Shown here piece by piece: positions 23,788 through 31,825 of a stretch of DNA of 51,679 bases. Numbering within the stretch: position 1 is the first letter of the stretch; every line of letters starts with the position of its first letter. Location of the stretch: contig JAIXOR010000023.1 in assembly GCA_027486655.1 (NCBI GenBank), forward strand, positions 1 to 51,679, read 5' to 3'. The stretch is from Verrucomicrobiaceae bacterium (lineage in GTDB: Bacteria; Verrucomicrobiota; Verrucomicrobiia; Verrucomicrobiales; Akkermansiaceae). Position numbers and translations under genes: made by a program. Under the pieces are notes generated by a model. The model saw only the letters and a list, made by a program, of their open reading frames with translations. It was not told the DNA's origin and did no database searches.

Positions 23788-24900
23788 ATGAGTTTTCATG
23801 CGAAAAAACCCGTGCTCGCCTGCCTCCGCCCGGGACGCTACGCTCGCCGCGTGATCGCACGGCGAAAAATCCGCTACCCAGTCTCCCCCGCGCTCCGGCA
23901 GTATCTCTATCACTTCGACCGCCAGCGGGACATCCCGCGGGTTTACAGCGACCTCGGCCGCTTCACCGGCGCCGTCCCCTACGAGGATCCCCGCGGGCGC
24001 GAAACCCTCTGGCTCACCGTGATGTATCCGCCCGAGGTCTTCGCCGAGCTTCGCCCGCTGCTCACCTCGATCTACAGCGAACTCAAACTCGGCCGCGACG
24101 CCGAACAGCACGAACACCTGCTCGTCGACCGCATCGACTTCGGCGATTTCGGAAACTCCCGCCCCTTCCGCATCCGCATCACCAACCTGTTCAACGACAA
24201 CTCGGACTACTTCTACGTCAAGCACGCCGACGCCTCGCGCATCTACGGCCTCGAACTCGAGCACATCCTCTCCCCGAACCGCATCAACTACCTCGTCAAC
24301 GGCAACACCCTGATCGAGGAACACATCGCGGGCGTCCCCGGCGATGTCTTCCTGCGCGAGCACATCCAGCAACCGGGACTCAACAAGGTCCGCATCGCCA
24401 AGGAATTCACCAAGTTCAACGAACGCACCTTCATCCGTCTGTTAGGCGACATGCGCAGCGTCAACTACGTGGTGGACATCACCCCGGACTTCGAGGAGGT
24501 CCAGTACCGCGTCCGCGCCATCGACTTCGACCAGCAGTCCTACGAAGGAAACGGCAACACCTACCTCGCCTTCCGCTTCAAGTCGAACCGCTCCGTCACC
24601 CGGCTCGCCTTCGATGTGCTCAACCGCAAGAGCATCGACCAATACGTCGCCGAGGAACATGCGCAGATGGCCCGCCGCGCCAAGGTGGAGAGCGGCCGGT
24701 TGCGCGCGCTGCTGGGCATCATGCGCCGCGAGGAACTCGCCCCTCGCGAGCACGTCGTCACCCTGGCCAAGGAGCTCGACCGCCTGCACGGCACCACCGA
24801 TTACCGCGACTGCAAGACCATGGGCGAGCTCACCGCCCGCCACGTCTCCACACTGCTGGACATCCCGCCCACCGACTCGCCCTGGGAAAGCCAGTATTGA
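23788..24900 (+). CDS. Conserved-looking soluble protein of unknown function
   Basis: A 370-residue protein without signal peptide or membrane segment. I do not recognise its family. Noticeable blocks are YFYVKHADASRIYGLELEH, NRINYLVNGNTLIEEHIAG and RIAKEFTKFNERTFIRLLGD, which are rich in charged and aromatic residues and look like a conserved catalytic or binding core, then YRVRAIDFDQQSYEGN. The C-terminal third is helical. polA follows after 53 bp in the same direction. The start MSFHAKKP was chosen because it is the first ATG after the divergent neighbour. Confidence 0.7.
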   Translation: MSFHAKKPVLACLRPGRYARRVIARRKIRYPVSPALRQYLYHFDRQRDIPRVYSDLGRFTGAVPYEDPRGRETLWLTVMYPPEVFAELRPLLTSIYSELKLGRDAEQHEHLLVDRIDFGDFGNSRPFRIRITNLFNDNSDYFYVKHADASRIYGLELEHILSPNRINYLVNGNTLIEEHIAGVPGDVFLREHIQQPGLNKVRIAKEFTKFNERTFIRLLGDMRSVNYVVDITPDFEEVQYRVRAIDFDQQSYEGNGNTYLAFRFKSNRSVTRLAFDVLNRKSIDQYVAEEHAQMARRAKVESGRLRALLGIMRREELAPREHVVTLAKELDRLHGTTDYRDCKTMGELTARHVSTLLDIPPTDSPWESQY

Positions 24901-24953
24901 GCGCCGGGGATGATTCGCTGGACGCCCCGCGCGCCCCCGCCCAAGCTTGGCGC

Positions 24954-27755
24954 ATGAAGCGTCTTTTCCTGCTCGACGGCATGGCCCTGGTCTATCGCGC
25001 CCACTTCGCGCTGATCCAGAACCCCATCCGCAACTCCAAGGGCGTCAACACCTCCGCGCTCTACGGCTTCATCAACACGCTGCTGGCCATCCTTGAGAAG
25101 GAAAACCCCACCCATCTCGGCGTCGCCTTCGACACCTCCGCACCCACCCCGCGCCACATCCGCTACCCGGCCTACAAGGCGCAGCGCGACGAGATGCCCG
25201 AGGAACTCCGCGCCGCCATCCCCCACGTCAAGTCGCTCTGCCGCGCCTTCCACATCCCCGTGCTCGAGATCGACGGCTTCGAGGCGGACGACATCATCGG
25301 CACCCTTGTCAAACGCGCCGAACCCGAGGGCTTCGAGTCCTTCATGGTCACACCGGACAAGGACTTCGCCCAACTGCTCTCGTCCACCACCTTCATGTGG
25401 AGACCGGGCCGCAAGGGCAACGACCACGAAATCATCACCCTCGACAGGCTCCCGGAAATCTGGGGCGTCAACAGCCCCCATGAAATCATCGACCTGTTAG
25501 GCCTGATGGGCGACGCCTCGGACAACATCCCCGGAGTGCCCGGCATCGGCCCCAAGACCGCGCAGAAGCTCATCGCCGAGTTCGGCTCCGTCGAGAACCT
25601 GCTCGCCCGCAGCTCGGAGCTCAAGGGCAAGCAGAAGGAGAGCCTCGACACCCATGCCGACCAGGCCCTGCTTTCCAAGGAGCTTGCCACCATCATCACC
25701 GACGTTCCGGTCGAGGTGAGTTGGGAGGACCTCGCCCTCTGCCCGCGCGATGACGAGGCCGTCAAGGCACTCTTCAACGAGTTCGAGTTCCGTTCGCTCA
25801 CCAAGCGCCTCTTCCCGGGAAACCCCGAGATCATCGCGGCCGACGGGGACGCAGCCGACGAATCCACCCCCACCTTGTTTGAAACCTTCCGCACCATCCG
25901 CGAGGTCGATCACGCCTATCACATCGCAGACACCCCGCAGCGTGAGGCGGAGCTCTTCGCGGCGCTCGCCTCCCAGGCCTCGTTCTGTTTCGACATCGAG
26001 ACCACCTCGCTCGACCGCTTCTCCGCACGTCTGTTAGGCATCGCGTTTTCGTGGAAGGCGCACGAGGGCTGGTATCTTCCGATCACCGATCCCGCCACCC
26101 AGTTTCCCAGGCTCAGGACACTCTTCGCATCCGCGGCGGAAAAGATCGGCCACAACCTGAAATACGATCTCTCCGTGCTGCTCCACCACGGCATCGAAGT
26201 GAGCGGCCCCTTCTTCGACACCATGCTCGCCGACGCGCTGGTCCACCCGGACCGCCGCCACACCATGGATTACCTTGCGGAGACCCTGCTCGGTTACTCG
26301 CCGGTGAAGCTTCACGATCTGGTCGCCACACCGGCCGATGCTCCGGCGGCCTCGGAGGATGCCGCGTTTGGCGAGCTGTTCGCCGCGCCAGCCGCCAGCC
26401 CGTCCAAGACGCTCGACATGACCGCCATCCCGATGGAGAAGCTGGCGGAATACGCGGCGGAGGATGCGGATGTCACCTATCAGCTCGCCGGAAAACTCCG
26501 CCCGCTCCTAACAGAAGCCGCCCAGGACACCATCCTCGGCCGCATCGAGTCACCGCTGCTGCCCGTGCTCGTGCGCATGGAAATGGAGGGCATCGCCGTG
26601 GACACCGGAGCCCTCGGCAGCATCGGCCAGGAACTCCAGCAGCAGATCGACTCGCTTGCGGAAGCCATCCAGAAACACGCCGGCCGCCCCTTCAACATCG
26701 GCTCGCCCAAACAACTCGGTGAGATCCTCTTCAACGAGCTCAACCTTGCCGACAAGGCGAAGAAGACCAAGACAGGCCAGTTCAAGACCGACGAACAAAC
26801 CCTCGCCACCCTCGAAGGCCGCCATCCGATCATCGCGGACATCCTCGCCTGGCGCGAGGCCAGCAAACTCAAGTCCACCTATCTCGACGCGCTGCCCCGC
26901 TTCATCGTCCCCCAGACCGGGCGCATCCACACCAGTTTCCACCAACTCGTCGCCGCCACCGGACGTCTCGCCTCCTCCGATCCCAATCTCCAGAACATCC
27001 CGGTCCGCTCCGAGGCCGGCAGGCGCATCCGCAAGGCCTTCGTGCCCCGCCCGGGATTCACCCTGCTTTCCTGCGATTACTCGCAGATCGAGCTCCGCGT
27101 CATGGCCGCCCTCGCCAATGACGCCACCATGATCGAGGCCTTCCGCAACGGCACGGACATCCACACGGTCACCGCGTCCAAGGTGTTTGTCGTCGATCCG
27201 GAAAACGTCACCTCCGAAATGCGCCGCACCGCGAAGATGGTGAACTTCGGCATCATCTACGGCATCTCCGCCTTCGGTCTCAGCCAGCGGCTCGCCATTA
27301 CCCGCTCGGAGGCCGCCGCCATCATCGACGCCTACTTCCGCGAGTATCCCGCCATCCGCGACTTCATGGAGCGCACCGTGACCGAGGCCCGCGAGCGCGG
27401 GTTCGTCGAGACGCTTTCCGGCCGCCGCCGACTGCTGCCGGACCTCAACTCCGGAAACCAGAACATCCGCGGCAATGCCGAGCGCGCCGCCATCAACACG
27501 CCGATCCAGGGCACCGCAGCGGACATGATCAAGCTGGCCATGATCCGCATCGACTCGGAGCTCCGCGAAACGAATCGCGCCTCAAGGATGCTGCTGCAGG
27601 TTCACGACGAACTCGTTTTCGACCTCTCCCTCGACGAACAGGAAACGCTGGTCCCGCGGATCCTCGACGCCATGAGAAACGCCCTGCCCCTGCCCAACGG
27701 CGTTCCCGTGGAGGTCGAACACGGCACCGGAGACAACTGGCTGACCGCACACTGA
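24954..27755 (+). CDS. polA: DNA polymerase I
   Basis: A 933-residue family A DNA polymerase with all three domains. The 5' nuclease occupies about 1-290 (FLLDGMALVYRAHFA, VAFDTSAPTPRH, EADDIIGTLV, GLMGDASDNIPGVPGIGPKT). The 3'-5' exonuclease has its catalytic DIETTSLD, so proofreading is probably active. The polymerase domain shows the TGRLASSDPNLQNIPVRSE block, LLSCDYSQIELRVMA, RRTAKMVNFGIIYGISAFGL and LLQVHDELVFD with the catalytic aspartates. It serves Okazaki-fragment processing and repair. Only the MKRLFLLDG start is real; the open frame extends about 1.9 kb upstream through other genes. Confidence 0.97.
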   Translation: MKRLFLLDGMALVYRAHFALIQNPIRNSKGVNTSALYGFINTLLAILEKENPTHLGVAFDTSAPTPRHIRYPAYKAQRDEMPEELRAAIPHVKSLCRAFHIPVLEIDGFEADDIIGTLVKRAEPEGFESFMVTPDKDFAQLLSSTTFMWRPGRKGNDHEIITLDRLPEIWGVNSPHEIIDLLGLMGDASDNIPGVPGIGPKTAQKLIAEFGSVENLLARSSELKGKQKESLDTHADQALLSKELATIITDVPVEVSWEDLALCPRDDEAVKALFNEFEFRSLTKRLFPGNPEIIAADGDAADESTPTLFETFRTIREVDHAYHIADTPQREAELFAALASQASFCFDIETTSLDRFSARLLGIAFSWKAHEGWYLPITDPATQFPRLRTLFASAAEKIGHNLKYDLSVLLHHGIEVSGPFFDTMLADALVHPDRRHTMDYLAETLLGYSPVKLHDLVATPADAPAASEDAAFGELFAAPAASPSKTLDMTAIPMEKLAEYAAEDADVTYQLAGKLRPLLTEAAQDTILGRIESPLLPVLVRMEMEGIAVDTGALGSIGQELQQQIDSLAEAIQKHAGRPFNIGSPKQLGEILFNELNLADKAKKTKTGQFKTDEQTLATLEGRHPIIADILAWREASKLKSTYLDALPRFIVPQTGRIHTSFHQLVAATGRLASSDPNLQNIPVRSEAGRRIRKAFVPRPGFTLLSCDYSQIELRVMAALANDATMIEAFRNGTDIHTVTASKVFVVDPENVTSEMRRTAKMVNFGIIYGISAFGLSQRLAITRSEAAAIIDAYFREYPAIRDFMERTVTEARERGFVETLSGRRRLLPDLNSGNQNIRGNAERAAINTPIQGTAADMIKLAMIRIDSELRETNRASRMLLQVHDELVFDLSLDEQETLVPRILDAMRNALPLPNGVPVEVEHGTGDNWLTAH

Positions 27756-27798
27756 AGACAGCCCGGACTCCCGCCAGGAGGCCGGACCACAAACCGAA

Positions 27799-29406
27799 TC
27801 ACCGGCGGCCCTTGCGGGACTCATCGGAATCGGATTCTCCTGCGGGAGACGATTCTCCATTGCCTCGTCCACGCTTGTCACCCTCATGGACGCTCGGCCG
27901 GTCTTTCGGGCTCGCATGATCCTTTGCCGGGACGGGTTTGGCGTGCTCCTCGCGCCTGGTTTCCCCGCCACCACGCTCCGCAGCGCCATCCTTTCCTCCA
28001 CGCACCTCCGAAGCACGATGTGGCGAGGGCGGGGCCTGATTTTCATCAAATCGCTCACGAGGCCTTCCAACTACCGGCGATGCGGGCACTTTCGCAGTCG
28101 TGGGCTTCGCTCCGCGAGGCACCTCATCCAAACCATTCGCTCCGTCCCGTGTCTCGATCAACCTGCGCGCCTCGCGATGCGTCCGCACCTTGTGTCCTAG
28201 TTCAGTAATGCGGCGCTTTTCATTCTCCGAGACGCGTTGAAATCGCCGCGACCCTGGCATCCGGTCCGATGCGGAGCCGATCAGCAACCGGTGTTCTCCG
28301 GTCACATCCCCGTCGTTCGAAAGCTTCTTCTGCTCATCCCACAAACGGGGAGGCCGGGCGGACTCATGCTCCCGCCGGTAGTCACGAATCGCATCCTGCC
28401 GGCGTTCCCAGTCCCCATCCCCACGGTGCTCCCAGACTCGCCGCACGTACACCGGATCGTACCCGAGGTTCCTGCCTTGGTAAGCATGTGGTTCAAGGTA
28501 TCCACCGTCGCGGTATCTCCGTTCATAATAATCGCCGAAGTAGTAATGATGACGATCCGGACGCAGAAAGAGATGTTCCATCACGGCAAGAAGTCCCAAG
28601 GCGACCACCGGAGAAAACCGATAGGCAGGCCGGGATTGGCAACCTGAACGAAAGTAGACCGGGGCATAGAGCACTCCGCGACGGCCGAATCCATGATCCC
28701 AATAACCATCCACAAAAACGTGTCCGCGAGGCGTCCACACGTAATGGGCGGGAATCCAATCCCAATCCGATCGTCCCGCGGCCCAATAGCCGGCATTCCA
28801 GCCATACCGTTCATTCTCCCAGCGCCAGACACCCGGGATCCATACATGATCCGGCGACGGCGCCGCGTGGTCCGGCCCCGCCTCGCGGGAGGCGGGCGGT
28901 GGAGGTAGATAGATGGTTTCCGTGAGAGAGGAGTTCTCCCAAAAACCAGGACACCACCGGTAACCCATCCCGCCGGCGCTCCAGTAACCCGCGTTCCATC
29001 GGCGTTCGGGTGGCAAAACCCTCCATGTGCCGCTCACCCAGAGAAAGTCTTCAATTTCATCATCCCATGCCCAGTATCCCGGGATCCAACTGATATCATC
29101 TCCATCCGGCCTGCTGGAGGGAGGAATTTCACGAAGATCCTCAGGTGGCAGCTTTCCTACAATCGGACCAGGCCCGGAATCATAACGGACGATGTCAGCA
29201 AACGCCTCGTGAACCGGACCCCGGGCGAGCACTTGCACCGCCGGATCTCCGGCAGGCGGTTCCTCTCCACCGGAACATGCGGAGGTTGCCAACATGACAA
29301 AAAACAACGATCGCGCGAGCGCGTCGGGAAGATGGAAGGAGCGCCCGGACGGCGCATGCTGCGGCCGGAGCACGGACCTTTGAGGGGAGGACGGCTTCAT
29401 GGACAT
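27799..29406 (-). CDS. WXXGXW-repeat lipoprotein with charged C-terminal tail
   Basis: A 535-residue predicted lipoprotein. The signal sequence with basic start ends in the lipobox MLATSAC. The central part has repeated tryptophan-glycine motifs (WIPGYWAWDDEIEDF, WNAGYWSAGG, WIPGVWRWENE, WNAGYWAAGRSDWDWIP), matching the WXXGXW/YXWV repeat family found in many Gram-negative envelopes. A hydrophobic patch (FSPVVALGLLAVMEHLF) follows, then a tyrosine/arginine-rich region and about 150 residues of highly charged low-complexity sequence. The function of the family is unknown. Starts at 29406 (MSM) or 29400 are both possible. Confidence 0.75.
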   Translation of the reverse strand: MSMKPSSPQRSVLRPQHAPSGRSFHLPDALARSLFFVMLATSACSGGEEPPAGDPAVQVLARGPVHEAFADIVRYDSGPGPIVGKLPPEDLREIPPSSRPDGDDISWIPGYWAWDDEIEDFLWVSGTWRVLPPERRWNAGYWSAGGMGYRWCPGFWENSSLTETIYLPPPPASREAGPDHAAPSPDHVWIPGVWRWENERYGWNAGYWAAGRSDWDWIPAHYVWTPRGHVFVDGYWDHGFGRRGVLYAPVYFRSGCQSRPAYRFSPVVALGLLAVMEHLFLRPDRHHYYFGDYYERRYRDGGYLEPHAYQGRNLGYDPVYVRRVWEHRGDGDWERRQDAIRDYRREHESARPPRLWDEQKKLSNDGDVTGEHRLLIGSASDRMPGSRRFQRVSENEKRRITELGHKVRTHREARRLIETRDGANGLDEVPRGAKPTTAKVPASPVVGRPRERFDENQAPPSPHRASEVRGGKDGAAERGGGETRREEHAKPVPAKDHASPKDRPSVHEGDKRGRGNGESSPAGESDSDESRKGRR

Positions 29407-29522
29407 CACCACGTTTGGAATTGGAAAGGGGCCGCCGCCAGAGGGCGCGAGGACATGGCGGCGACATGAAAGAATCCTTGGCCATTGAAAGACGGAAGAC
29501 ATTCCGCCCAAGGCTTCCGGAT

Positions 29523-29828
29523 TCATGCGGTGCGGGACTTGAATAGGGACGCAGCCCGGTAGCCGATCAAGGCGCCTGCGGCTATCCCAGCAAGAACCGC
29601 GGGATAGGGGTGATGGTGCATCGCCTGATTGGCGCTCCGCACCTCGCGTTCCACCCGGTGCCTGACGTTCTTGTAGGCTTTCCCACCTTTGCCAATGGCG
29701 GAAGACAGTTCGCGACCACCTTCCCGGCATGCCGACTCTGCCGCGCTTGCGGAGGAAGCGATCCATTCATCGGTTGTTTTCGCCGTCTTCTCGAGATCGG
29801 TCACGAATTCATTCATTGGGTAACTCAT
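29523..29828 (-). CDS. DUF883/ElaB-YqjD-like membrane-anchored stress protein
   Basis: A 101-residue protein of the DUF883 type (E. coli ElaB, YqjD). It has an amphipathic, probably coiled-coil N-terminal region and one C-terminal membrane segment with glycine-zipper character (AVLAGIAAGALIGYRAASLF). In E. coli these tail-anchored proteins bind ribosomes in stationary phase. The divergent fasciclin gene shares its upstream region, which holds a 10-bp inverted repeat and an AT-rich core unlike the surroundings. Confidence 0.85.
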   Translation of the reverse strand: MSYPMNEFVTDLEKTAKTTDEWIASSASAAESACREGGRELSSAIGKGGKAYKNVRHRVEREVRSANQAMHHHPYPAVLAGIAAGALIGYRAASLFKSRTA

Positions 29829-29884
29829 GGTATGATGTGTTTGGTTGATAACCGCCAGACCCTAGCGCCACCGCAGATCCTCCG

Positions 29885-29938
29885 CCATGGGGTGAAGTAC
29901 TACCTTTATGGTAATAAGAGTAGGGTTACACCCCATGG
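29885..29938. promoter_or_regulatory. Inverted repeat in the elaB-like/fasciclin divergent region
   Basis: CCATGGGGTG (29885-29894) and CACCCCATGG (29929-29938) are perfect 10-bp arms around 34 bp of AT-rich sequence that includes TACCTTTATGGTA. It lies between two divergently transcribed stress-type genes. A shared operator or an overlapping promoter pair is inferred. Confidence 0.5.
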
Positions 29939-30014
29939 TGTTCCTCCCCGGAAAAGACCAGCGTCCGGTTGCAAGGACCGACTCCAAGCCGCGTCCCCGA
30001 ACCAAACGAAATCC

Positions 30015-30575
30015 ATGAAAACAAAAACCATATCCCACGCCGTGCTGCTCATCTCAATGGCTGCCGTGATCCCCGCTGCCCAGGCTCAAGGCACCGACAC
30101 GAAAACCTCCTCCATCGAGGAGAAATCGGCGATTCTCCCGGGCTCGCTCACCACCGTCATCGCAGACAGCGCGTCATTCTCCACGCTCGGCAAGGCGCTC
30201 AAGGCCGCCGGTCTGGACGCCACCCTCGGCGGCAGGCAGGAGTTCACCGTATTCGCCCCCACGGATGAAGCGTTCGGCAAACTTCCGCCCAGCACACTCA
30301 CCCAGTTGCTGTTGCCTGAGAACAAGGAGAAACTCCGGATGCTGCTCCTCTACCACGTCGTGGCCGGCAAGGTATCCGCTGCGGAACTGTCCAATGGAGA
30401 GGTGAAAACCGTCAACGGCGAGAAAGTCAAAGTCGAGGTCGCGACGGACAAGATCGAAGTCGGCGGTGCCAAGGTGTATTCGTCCGATGTGAAAGCCACC
30501 AACGGATTCATGCACAGCATTGGCCGCGTTCTCGTGCCGGAATCGCTTGAAGGATTCGCCGGGCTGAAACGCTGA
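30015..30575 (+). CDS. Secreted fasciclin-domain protein
   Basis: A 186-residue exported protein: signal MKTKTISHAVLLISMAAV, cleavage at AQA, then one fasciclin (FAS1) domain. The FAS1 blocks are clear: FSTLGKALKAAGLDATL, EFTVFAPTDEAFGKLP, LRMLLLYHVVAGKVSAAELS and ATNGFMHSIGRVLVPES. Bacterial single-FAS1 proteins act in adhesion or as stress-induced secreted proteins. A strong intrinsic terminator follows 31 bases after the stop, so it is a one-gene unit. Confidence 0.93.
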   Translation: MKTKTISHAVLLISMAAVIPAAQAQGTDTKTSSIEEKSAILPGSLTTVIADSASFSTLGKALKAAGLDATLGGRQEFTVFAPTDEAFGKLPPSTLTQLLLPENKEKLRMLLLYHVVAGKVSAAELSNGEVKTVNGEKVKVEVATDKIEVGGAKVYSSDVKATNGFMHSIGRVLVPESLEGFAGLKR

Positions 30576-30606
30576 AGAGACGATTCTCTCCCCCTCCCCC
30601 CCTTGA

Positions 30607-30634
30607 ACGCCTGTGGTCCTCCACAGGCGTTTTC
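30607..30634 (+). terminator. Rho-independent terminator after the fasciclin gene
   Basis: A perfect 10-bp stem ACGCCTGTGG/CCACAGGCGT with a TCCT loop, followed by a short T run (TTTTC). It is the clearest intrinsic terminator in the window. Confidence 0.85.
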
Positions 30635-30799
30635 GGTTCAACGGGAAAGCGGCCAGACAAGGAGAGTTCCGGGTGAAGCCCGGGCCGGGACAAAACCTGC
30701 ACAGCCCGCGCCACGGAACCGAGGATAGTGAAGCGATCCTGATCATCGCGGACGACGAGGCGATGCCGCCCGGAAATTCCGGTTCCGGGGGAAATCCGC

Positions 30800-30828
30800 T
30801 TGGAATCGGCAGGGCCATGGCGTAATCC
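30800..30828 (+). promoter_or_regulatory. Candidate parB promoter
   Basis: TTGGAA (30800-30805) and TAATCC (30823-30828) with a 17-bp spacer; the -10 ends ten bases before the ATG, so the leader would be only a few bases long. Confidence 0.45.
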
Positions 30829-30838
30829 TCACCGCCCC

Positions 30839-31750
30839 ATGGCGAAGCAGGCACTCGGTAAAGGACTCGGAGCTCTCATTCGGAAAAGCGCGTCCGCACC
30901 GGTCGCGGTGCCGGACGCCGTGACGACCGCGGAGGATTTCAAGCGCGTGCGCGAGGTGCCCATCGACCAGGTGGTGCCCAGCCCGCTCCAGCCGCGGACG
31001 TATTTCATCGAGTCCCCGCTGGACGACCTGATGGAGTCGATCCGCCAGCACGGCATCATCCAGCCGCTCATCGTGCGGCCGGTGAACGGCAAGCTGGAAC
31101 TCATCGCCGGCGAGCGCCGCTGGCGCGCATCCGGCAAACTCGGGCTGGCCACCGTGCCGGTCATCGAGCGCGAGGCCTCGGACCGTGATGTGCTGGAAAT
31201 GGCGCTCATCGAGAACCTGCAGCGCGAGGATCTCAACCCGATGGAAGAGGCAAAGGGCTACGTCCGCCTGGCCAAGGAGTTCTCGATGAAACAGGACGAG
31301 ATCGCCACCCGCGTCGGCAAGTCCCGGGCCAGCGTGGCCAACGCCATGCGCCTGCTCGACCTCCATGGCGATGTGCAATCGCTCGTCGCCCAGGGCCGCC
31401 TCACCGTGGGCCACGCCAAGGCCATCCTTTCGATCAAGGACCAGAGTTCCCAACTTCTCGCCTCGGACCGCATCATCAAGCAGCAACTCACGGTTCGCGC
31501 TGCGGAAAAGCTCGCCCAGACATTTCTGGACACCCCCTCCGGCAAATCGGGGGACGGTTCCAAACCCTCGGCCAACGGCCGCGAGGTGGACATCCACATC
31601 CGCGCCATCGCCAACAAGCTGCGCGAGCATCTCGCCACCCACGTGGCCATCCAGCACTCGGCCAAAAAAGGGAAAATCGAGATCGAATACTACGGCGACG
31701 ATGACTTGCAGCGCCTGCTGGAACTCATCGGCCTCAAGAGCGCCGAGTGA
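30839..31750 (+). CDS. parB: ParB/Spo0J/Noc family partition protein
   Basis: A 303-residue chromosome-partition protein. The N-terminal ALGKGLGALIR segment is typical of chromosomal ParB (ParA-contact region). The CTPase domain has HGIIQPLIVRPVNG, GERRWRASGKLG and ALIENLQREDLNPMEEA. The helix-turn-helix that reads parS is MKQDEIATRVGKSRASVANAM. The C-terminal dimerisation segment ends IEYYGDDDLQRLLELIG. No parA is next to it, and I did not see a parS-like TGTTTCACGTGAAACA site. A terminator isolates it from the gene upstream. Confidence 0.93.
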   Translation: MAKQALGKGLGALIRKSASAPVAVPDAVTTAEDFKRVREVPIDQVVPSPLQPRTYFIESPLDDLMESIRQHGIIQPLIVRPVNGKLELIAGERRWRASGKLGLATVPVIEREASDRDVLEMALIENLQREDLNPMEEAKGYVRLAKEFSMKQDEIATRVGKSRASVANAMRLLDLHGDVQSLVAQGRLTVGHAKAILSIKDQSSQLLASDRIIKQQLTVRAAEKLAQTFLDTPSGKSGDGSKPSANGREVDIHIRAIANKLREHLATHVAIQHSAKKGKIEIEYYGDDDLQRLLELIGLKSAE

Positions 31751-31790
31751 TCCGTTTCCCGCGGGTTTGCGCGGGGCTGCCAGCTTCCTC

Positions 31791-31819
31791 TTGCCGACAC
31801 CGCGGTCCAAGGCTACCTA
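31791..31819 (+). promoter_or_regulatory. Candidate promoter of the LolC/E-like gene
   Basis: TTGCCG (31791-31796), a 17-bp spacer and TACCTA (31814-31819). Six bases separate the -10 from the ATC codon at 31826, which is where the conserved protein N-terminus begins. Confidence 0.45.
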
Positions 31820-31825
31820 GCGGCC

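Noticed and set aside
23025..24953. Upstream extension of the polA frame
   Set aside because: It crosses the phosphoesterase (antisense) and the gene at 23788 in another frame; PolA starts at MKRLFLLDG.
30635..30799. Possible small RNA between the fasciclin terminator and the parB promoter
   Set aside because: GC-rich and partly self-complementary, but no promoter, terminator or recognisable RNA fold was found.
30839..31750. Search for parA and parS near parB
   Set aside because: No ParA Walker motif gene and no TGTTTCACGTGAAACA-like site was seen in the flanks, so an origin-proximal location cannot be claimed.
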